From: Paenibacillus sp. J2TS4
GTDB taxonomy: Bacteria; Bacillota; Bacilli; Paenibacillales; NBRC-103111
Assembly: GCF_018403245.1 (NCBI RefSeq)
Contig: NZ_BOSH01000003.1
Location: forward strand, 248,001-312,000
DNA length: 64,000 bases
Reading direction: 5' to 3'
Position numbers and translations under genes: made by a program. The first letter of the stretch is position 1, and every line of letters begins with the position of its first letter. Below, piece by piece: positions 60,863 to 64,000 of the stretch. The notes under the pieces are model-generated. The model worked only from the letters and a program-made list of their open reading frames with translations. It ran no database searches and was not told the origin of the DNA.

Positions 60863-61348
60863 ATGATGATAAATGAAACAGATTTGAAGCATCTGCGACG
60901 CTGTATTGAACTTGCAAGGGCTGCTCTGGAGAGCGGCGACGAGCCATTCGGTTCAATCCTTGTCTCAGCGAGCGGAGACGTGCTTGCGGAAGATCACAAC
61001 CATGTTGCCGGCGGCGATCATACCCAACATCCGGAATTTGCATTGGCGCGTTGGGCAGCCGGGAACATGACCGCTGAAGAAAGAGCCAAGGCGACAGTCT
61101 ATACCTCGGGCGAACATTGCCCTATGTGCGCTGCGGCCCACGGCTGGGTTGGATTGGGTCGGATCGTTTATGCAAGTTCCTCCGAACAGCTGGTGCAATG
61201 GCTGAATGAAATGGGGGTTGCTGCATCGCGCGTTCGTAATCTTCCGATCCAGGATGTTATTCGCGATACTACAATAGACGGCCCTGTTCCGGAGCTCGCG
61301 GAGCAAGTTCACCAACTCCACCGTCAGTTTTATGCGATGAGACGGTGA
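60863..61348 (+). CDS. Cytidine/deoxycytidylate deaminase-fold protein (guanine or tRNA deaminase-like)
   Basis: 161 residues, AGGAGGG before ATG. Zinc-dependent deaminase fold: ARAALESGDEPFGSILVSAS, HTQHPEFALARWAAG with H-x-E (HPE in place of HAE: His ligand and catalytic Glu), and TSGEHCPMCAAAHGWVG with the two Cys ligands (HCPMC in place of PCPMC). These fit the guanine deaminase/TadA-like branch. The substitutions near the zinc suggest another substrate. It follows the decayed LysR promoter region. Confidence 0.8.
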   Translation: MMINETDLKHLRRCIELARAALESGDEPFGSILVSASGDVLAEDHNHVAGGDHTQHPEFALARWAAGNMTAEERAKATVYTSGEHCPMCAAAHGWVGLGRIVYASSSEQLVQWLNEMGVAASRVRNLPIQDVIRDTTIDGPVPELAEQVHQLHRQFYAMRR

Positions 61349-61376
61349 GCACGCCTCGCTTGGCGACGGAGTTCGC

Positions 61377-61544
61377 TTGAACAACAAAGCAATTTCTGAT
61401 CATCAGAAGATCGTGAATCTGTTGATCGAGCACGGGGCCGATGTGAATCTGGCCGATAAGAGTGGAATGACGCCTCTGCAGCATGCAACAAGCTGCGGCT
61501 ATCGCGAAATGGCAGACACTTTGACGGACGCCGGAGGGAAATAA
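61377..61544 (+). pseudogene. C-terminal ankyrin-repeat remnant
   Basis: A 55-codon frame reads HQKIVNLLIEHGADVNLADK, SGMTPLQHATSCGYREMADT and ends TDAGGK. This is one and a half ankyrin repeats (G-A-D-V-N-x-x-D-x-x-G-x-T-P-L-x-x-A). Only weak starts and no ribosome site precede it. Most likely the 3' end of a lost ankyrin protein gene. Confidence 0.6.
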
Positions 61545-61621
61545 TCATATGTCACATTAAAAAGATAGAGTCGGCAGTAGTTCTGCCTCTCCGTCACCCT
61601 GGGTGCCCGGAAGAGCCTGGC

Positions 61622-61663
61622 TTGCCGCGCTGCAGCTGCCTGATGCGGTTGCAGCGCGGGCAA
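61622..61663 (-). terminator. Strong hairpin after the WsfD-like gene
   Basis: TTGCCGCGCTGCA (61622-61634) pairs with TGCAGCGCGGGCAA (61650-61663) with one bulged base, just past the minus-strand stop at 61673. No T-run. Confidence 0.5.
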
Positions 61664-61672
61664 TCGCCAGTT

Positions 61673-63100
61673 CTAACTACTTTGCTTGCGGGCAACAAGC
61701 CATACGGATTTATGTGCGATCCAAACAAACATGGCAATAACCATCATGTCAAAGCTGACGTTGAACAAAAACAGGTGCTTCCCTATATCCGCCCGGCCGT
61801 CTCCAACAATCGGCACCATAAACGCGAAGATCCCAATCAGCCCCTGCAGCATTAACCATTCAACTTGGACTTTGCTTCTCCTGTCCTTGCTTCGCAGCCA
61901 TTCGTAAACAGCTCCGCCGTAGTATACAAGATAGAAAAAGGCGAGGAACCCTATCGTATGCGGAAGATGATTGTTCTTGAATTCACTCCAGCCGCTGTAG
62001 GTGAAAGACAAGGCGTTCGGCGGCTTTCCCTCACTTTTTTCGTAGTTTCCGAGATAATAAGGCCGAATGGAGAAACTATTCTCTGCTGCATATTCCATAT
62101 TCTTTATAAGCCGATCGGGATGTCTTAAATAGAAGAGCAGCACGTCCATATGCGAAACACGGTCGTAGAAATCGGGCCCAAGCGAAGGATCGGTCTGTGG
62201 AATCGCCGTTCCGGATTCAAAATAGTTGGTACCCGCCAGCACCTCCAGCCGCTGTGGCAGTCCCAACTCTTCAAGATCGGACTTCACATCGGGCGAATTG
62301 TAGAGCACTCCAAAAAAGAATGTCTGATACAAATTAATATGCTTCAATTCTTTCGGCGCAGTTACATAGAGAACAACCGAATTCAGCAGCAGAGCCGCCG
62401 ATAGGCCGAAGGCAAGCCACTTCCACCTCTTATCGTGGCGTATAAAGGCAAAGCGCAAGAAGATGAGGGAGAATAACACTCCGATCGGCGCATTTTGGAC
62501 TTTGGCATTGACCAAAAAGAAGATGGCAACAAACAACAGCACAAGGACTCGTCTGGTTGGATGATCTTGATTGAGCAGCGTGAGCCCGAGCGCAAAAACT
62601 AGCAGCATACTGATCATGGAAACGGGTTCGCCGAATAGGGAATTGAAATAGGCAAGATAACCGATATCAAAAAATACAAACAGGACAGCGACTCCCAGCA
62701 GAAGTCCAACAACAAGGGAACCGCGTCCGTTATGACGCACTAGAAGCCAGAGCGCCGTCAGCAAAAGTAATGCATAAAAGACACCCAGCAGCCTAATGTC
62801 GAAAAAGCCAGGGTGAACTATTTGCGAGATTAGCCTGAGAAGGAGCAGAAAGATAATTTGGGACGACGGATAAAAACCGGAGAAGGGAGTATCATAGGCA
62901 AAGCGTGAATGACTGTAGGCAAAAAAACGTTCCTCATACGATTCAAACGGATCGTAATAATTCAGCCCTACTGTATTTAATATCCGCAGAAAATCACCGT
63001 TATCGGCAACCCCCACAAAAGGCCGGGATAGTAACAATATAGCGGCAAGGATCGCGCCTGCAAGCACGATTACGTTTTCTGGATTAATCCATTTTCTCAT
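61673..63100 (-). CDS. Polytopic membrane glycosyltransferase, WsfD-like
   Basis: 475 residues with about eleven membrane segments. After the first segment come VGVADNGDFLRILNTVGL and SSQIIFLLLLRLI: acidic residues in the first outer loop, as in GT-C fold glycosyltransferases that use lipid-linked sugars. The conserved ADNGDFLR stretch recalls WsfD, a hexose transferase of S-layer glycan clusters. A long outside loop (about 270-370: LKHINLYQTFFFGVLYNSPD) precedes the C-terminal helices. The next gene on the same strand encodes a DUF4367-like protein 139 bases upstream. Confidence 0.65.
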   Translation of the reverse strand: MRKWINPENVIVLAGAILAAILLLSRPFVGVADNGDFLRILNTVGLNYYDPFESYEERFFAYSHSRFAYDTPFSGFYPSSQIIFLLLLRLISQIVHPGFFDIRLLGVFYALLLLTALWLLVRHNGRGSLVVGLLLGVAVLFVFFDIGYLAYFNSLFGEPVSMISMLLVFALGLTLLNQDHPTRRVLVLLFVAIFFLVNAKVQNAPIGVLFSLIFLRFAFIRHDKRWKWLAFGLSAALLLNSVVLYVTAPKELKHINLYQTFFFGVLYNSPDVKSDLEELGLPQRLEVLAGTNYFESGTAIPQTDPSLGPDFYDRVSHMDVLLFYLRHPDRLIKNMEYAAENSFSIRPYYLGNYEKSEGKPPNALSFTYSGWSEFKNNHLPHTIGFLAFFYLVYYGGAVYEWLRSKDRRSKVQVEWLMLQGLIGIFAFMVPIVGDGRADIGKHLFLFNVSFDMMVIAMFVWIAHKSVWLVARKQSS

Positions 63101-63208
63101 AGGTCTCAGTGGTTTCTACCTCCAATTCCCCTGTTGTGAATGATCCATCCCCTTGCTTCAAGACGGAGAGGAACAACGGTTGTCTTATAAGTCAGGCAGG
63201 ATATAGGC

Positions 63209-63231
63209 GATCCGGGACGATGTCCCGGATC
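63209..63231. terminator. Hairpin after the DUF4367-like gene
   Basis: GATCCGGGAC (63209-63218) and GTCCCGGATC (63222-63231) form a perfect 10-bp stem with a 3-nt loop, just after the minus-strand stop at 63240. No T-run. Confidence 0.5.
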
Positions 63232-63239
63232 GGATCCCT

Positions 63240-64000
63240 TTACTCAGCAGGAATCGCTCTCTTGGCAAATTCGATGAGCTGCTGTTTAGTTGCTGCAGTG
63301 CCAGTAATCATGTATTCCATTGAAACCGACTCTCCGTTATCTACCCAGAGCAGTCCGGCTTCAGAATCGGAACTGTAGTAATAGGCTTCTGTTCCATTCA
63401 CGTTGACAATGGCATCCTTTGATGGCTCCATGTCGAAGAAACGGGTGACCGTATTCTTCTCAGAATAGGATACATTATAGCATATATCCTGTTCGCCATT
63501 CCTATAGGTTAAGGAGGCAGAGGTGATCTGGCCGACTGGCTGCCGCGTGGAATAGGCATATTCCAAACCATCGGGCATTTGGGCAAAAATAAAGCTGTTC
63601 CCATCCCCATCACTGGGCAAATAGTTCAAATAAATTTCGGCGCCCTGAAATTCGTAGCCATCCGGTACATCTATGGAAAGACGGCTATTGGCAAGTGGTC
63701 CTCTAAGCGCGGTTTTGAACGAATTCCAGTCCTCGTATTTCACTGGCGCTTGCGTCCACAAAATTTGGTCCGTAGTCCCTTGCTGCACCTCTTCTTTGCT
63801 GCCAAAATAGACAACGGCTGATTCACCCGGTGCCAGATTAGCCTTCACTTCCGCCAACACCCGTGTTTGTTCAGCAGGAATGGAAAGCTCCGTTTGCTTG
63901 ATCTCCATCACTGTATTACCCGCTTTATCCCGTAAATTGAGCCATTCCTTTGCCGCATAAGTAAAGCCGCTCGTCAGCAAAATGATGCCGATGACAACCG
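63240..64000 (-). CDS. DUF4367-like membrane-anchored protein (5' end outside the window)
   Basis: About 253 residues are visible; the frame stays open to the window edge. It begins within a membrane segment (VVIGIILLTSGFTYAA), followed by an outside beta-rich domain. The C-terminal half (ITSASLTYRNGEQDICYNVS, SSDSEAGLLWVDNGESVSME, ITGTAATKQQLIEFAKRAI) fits DUF4367. Such proteins usually follow an ECF sigma factor gene and act as anti-sigma or sensor proteins; here that neighbour would lie beyond the window. Confidence 0.7.
   Translation of the reverse strand, partial: VVIGIILLTSGFTYAAKEWLNLRDKAGNTVMEIKQTELSIPAEQTRVLAEVKANLAPGESAVVYFGSKEEVQQGTTDQILWTQAPVKYEDWNSFKTALRGPLANSRLSIDVPDGYEFQGAEIYLNYLPSDGDGNSFIFAQMPDGLEYAYSTRQPVGQITSASLTYRNGEQDICYNVSYSEKNTVTRFFDMEPSKDAIVNVNGTEAYYYSSDSEAGLLWVDNGESVSMEYMITGTAATKQQLIEFAKRAIPAE

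Noticed and set aside
1..64000. CRISPR array, prophage, intact insertion sequence, tRNA or rRNA
   Set aside because: No regularly spaced identical repeats, phage modules, transposase genes with inverted ends, or tRNA/rRNA-like stretches were found; the only tandem repeats (7571, 34493) are degenerate and lack unique spacers.

Overview
The window looks like chromosomal DNA of a Gram-positive, spore-forming Paenibacillaceae member, most likely Paenibacillus. The evidence is about 50% G+C, strong GGAGG-type ribosome sites, consensus sigma-A promoters, a T-box leader, a PdaA-type spore-cortex deacetylase, a GerMN-domain protein, S-layer-homology (SLH) domains, a LytS/YesN two-component pair and a CYP102A P450. 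I see no rRNA, tRNA, CRISPR array, prophage or intact insertion sequence. Small gene remnants are common: BNR/sialidase-like, aldolase, DoxX, methionine aminopeptidase, response regulator, aquaporin, PIG-L, LysR and ankyrin.

Layout. 1-7.4 kb: the end of an FMN reductase, then a 1712-residue secreted heparinase-II/III-like enzyme with Ig-like and carbohydrate-binding modules behind a promoter carrying a catabolite-repression (cre) site, then fragments of two unrelated genes joined end to end. 7.4-12 kb: a polysaccharide deacetylase and a quinone/thiol-stress cluster (MhqR-like MarR regulator, ring-cleaving dioxygenase, MhqD-like hydrolase) with two matching operators. 11.7-15.6 kb: a TetR repressor and a fused P450-reductase, the BM3R1/CYP102A1 arrangement, with a shared palindromic operator. 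16-19.7 kb: PdaA, an aldo/keto reductase, a lysophospholipase-like hydrolase. 20-27.5 kb: a sugar-uptake locus in which a YesN regulator, a LytS kinase and a membrane-anchored sugar-binding protein probably sense a sugar and switch on the two permeases and lipoprotein encoded next to them. 27.6-30 kb: two aminoglycoside-modifying-type enzymes.

30-40 kb: a Tat-exported two-domain multicopper oxidase, a ZIP metal permease with an extra extracytoplasmic domain and a lipoprotein cytochrome c form one operon. After a MarR/quinone-oxidoreductase pair with three matching operators comes an OmpR-type two-component system, and then a CcdA-TlpA thiol-redox operon that could serve cytochrome c maturation or sporulation. 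40-46.5 kb: small regulators (one TetR gene with no normal start codon but a good ribosome site before ATT), small enzymes and debris. 46.5-48.4 kb: a T-box-controlled leuA.

48.6-55 kb holds what I think is the most novel system: a large SARP/AfsR-like regulator (winged helix, BTAD, AAA ATPase, TPR) followed by two genes for exported proteins, a PQQ-type propeller/SLH protein and a stalk-domain protein. Both downstream genes are preceded by TGAARCG heptamers repeated at exactly 11 bp and placed at the same distance from a -10 element, the architecture SARP activators use in actinomycetes. 55-64 kb: a drug-efflux MFS with its TetR repressor, a partly duplicated and reciprocally decayed PIG-L/LysR block, a sugar isomerase, an unusual deaminase, a WsfD-like membrane glycosyltransferase and a DUF4367-like protein cut by the window edge.
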